Positions 13,648 to 14,432 of a stretch of 14,432 nucleotides of DNA are shown here, piece by piece (position 1 is the first letter of the stretch; every line of letters starts with the position of its first letter). Below the pieces are notes generated by a model. It was not told where the DNA came from and searched no databases. It was given only the letters and a program-made list of their open reading frames with translations. A program made the translations under genes and the position numbers. The stretch is from an uncultured Devosia sp. (lineage in GTDB: Bacteria > Pseudomonadota > Alphaproteobacteria > Rhizobiales > Devosiaceae): positions 1-14,432 of the forward strand of contig CAKTFF010000020.1 of assembly GCA_934553185.1 (NCBI GenBank). Reading direction: 5' to 3'.

Positions 13648-13818
13648 GCGAATTCCTTTCGTTTCGTGCCCCGTTCAATCGCACCATGCCCGATGGTTCA
13701 ACCCCTTTCAGAGCCAATCCACATGGGTCCGATGTTGCGTGAAGCCAATTCCCACAAATCGCCCCTTTTGCCATTGACCTATGCGTCACCATGGGCTCAA
13801 AGAAGGCACCGTTTCCCG

Positions 13819-14388
13819 ATGTTTGCTGGCACCAGATTGCATATCCTCCGTCTCGGCATGACCCTGATCGGCGCGATGCTCGCAAGTCTCGCCGTTGGTG
13901 CGACGCCTGCTTGGGCTGACCTGCGCATCTGCAACGAAACCCCCAATCTCGTATCGGTATCGCTGGGCTACCGTGCCGAGCGCGGCTGGATGAGCGAAGG
14001 CTGGTGGCAGGCTCCTCCGGGCGATTGCCGCGTGCTCTACCAGGGCGATCTGCAGCGTCGCTTTTACTACATCTTTGCGGTCGATGACATCAGCGGTGGC
14101 GCCTGGGACGGCTCGGTCTTCATGTGCACCCGTGATGAAACCTTCACAATATTCGGGGTTGAGGATTGCCTCGCTCGCGGCTATGAGCGCACCGGCTTCT
14201 TTGAAATCGATACACAGAACCGCACCGACTGGACGCTACAGCTCACCGACGGCGCCGATGGTCCTGCGGTTGTGGGTCCCGACGGCGCCGAAGATCTCGA
14301 AGACCCCACCTTTTTGGTCGACCCGGACGATAACACCATCGCCCCAGCCGGGCCCGACACGGATACTCAGGAAACGGATACGCAATGA
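13819..14388 (+). CDS. Secreted DUF1036 domain protein
   Basis: A 189-residue protein with a signal peptide (about residues 1-33, with LGMTLIGAMLASLAVGATPAWA; cleavage before DLRICNE). It has one DUF1036 domain (about 34-143), marked by LRICNETPNLVSVSLGYR, GWMSEGWWQAPPGDCRVLY and the later FYYIFAVDD. Four cysteines (38, 70, 103, 117) could form two disulfides in the periplasm. The last ~45 residues are acidic and repetitive, ending in Asp-Thr-Gln/Glu-Thr repeats. The function of DUF1036 is not known to me. The start is the least certain point. The frame stays open upstream to 13666, but that leader is arginine/proline-rich and not signal-like, so M at 13819 is preferred even though the nearest GAAGG is 12 bases away; ATG 13858 is an alternative. 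Its TGA overlaps the pyruvate kinase ATG by four bases (ATGA), so the two are probably translationally coupled. Confidence 0.85.
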   Translation: MFAGTRLHILRLGMTLIGAMLASLAVGATPAWADLRICNETPNLVSVSLGYRAERGWMSEGWWQAPPGDCRVLYQGDLQRRFYYIFAVDDISGGAWDGSVFMCTRDETFTIFGVEDCLARGYERTGFFEIDTQNRTDWTLQLTDGADGPAVVGPDGAEDLEDPTFLVDPDDNTIAPAGPDTDTQETDTQ

Positions 14389-14432
14389 AACGCTTAAGAC
14401 GCGCCAAGATCGTCGCCACCCTGGGGCCGGCC
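14385..14432 (+). CDS. pyk: Pyruvate kinase, N-terminal 16 residues, partial
   Basis: Sixteen codons run to the window edge: MKRLRRAKIVATLGPA. The KIVATLGPA stretch is the first conserved strand of pyruvate kinase (KIVCTIGPAS in many bacteria), the enzyme that turns phosphoenolpyruvate and ADP into pyruvate and ATP at the end of glycolysis. The start overlaps the DUF1036 stop (ATGA at 14385-14388). Only the start can be judged here. Confidence 0.85.
   Translation, partial: MKRLRRAKIVATLGPA

Noticed and set aside
13666..13818. Upstream extension of the DUF1036 protein to 13666
   Set aside because: The added 51 residues are Pro/Arg-rich, sit before an evident signal peptide, and overlap the gapR promoter region.

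Overview
The window reads as ordinary chromosome of a high-GC alphaproteobacterium, most likely a member of Hyphomicrobiales (Rhizobiales), possibly Devosia-like; the genus is only an impression. The evidence is the combination of a split PntAa/PntAb/PntB transhydrogenase, the short aa3-type cytochrome oxidase subunit IV, a GapR (DUF2312) protein, a DUF1036 protein coupled to pyruvate kinase, a YcbB-type L,D-transpeptidase next to a DUF882 protein, and a CtrA-type TTAA-N7-TTAAC site. I see no mobile element, tRNA, rRNA, CRISPR array or phage gene. No stretch over 300 bases lacks a gene.

Layout. 1-395 (+): the end of a peptide-type ABC transporter ATPase, then slyX, which meets the pnt genes head-on at a shared hairpin terminator (402-423). 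429-5857 (-): a probable five-gene run transcribed pepF, aa3 oxidase subunit IV (55 aa), pntAa, pntAb, pntB. PntAa carries an unusual ~150-residue Ala/Pro/Lys tail. 6036-7520 (+): an orphan response regulator with receiver, AAA+ and Fis-type HTH domains, whose sigma-54 contact loop reads GAFAGA rather than GAFTGA. A perfect CtrA-type box lies 68 bp before its start codon. 7675-11245 (+): a secreted YcbB-type L,D-transpeptidase followed by a secreted DUF882/MepK-like peptidase with a ~320-residue low-complexity tail. The 208-bp gap between them holds a near-CtrA site, a direct repeat and a dyad. A terminator (11296-11334) follows. 11399-13330 (+): dxs, starting at TTG, ending at a hairpin shared with the convergent gapR (13384-13647, -). 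13819-14432 (+): a secreted DUF1036 protein whose stop overlaps the start of pyruvate kinase, which is cut by the window edge.

How the genes fit together. The left half is energy metabolism: proton-driven NADPH production and a terminal oxidase accessory subunit, with a cytosolic oligopeptidase. The middle is a possible envelope and cell-cycle block: a CtrA-box-controlled regulator followed by an enzyme predicted to make 3-3 peptidoglycan cross-links and one whose E. coli relative cuts them. The right half is central metabolism (DXP synthase and pyruvate kinase, both of which act on pyruvate) plus the nucleoid protein GapR. Nothing here is clearly a new system. The best leads are the CtrA-box/GAFAGA regulator, the cross-link maker/breaker pair with its repeat-rich promoter, and the PntAa tail.
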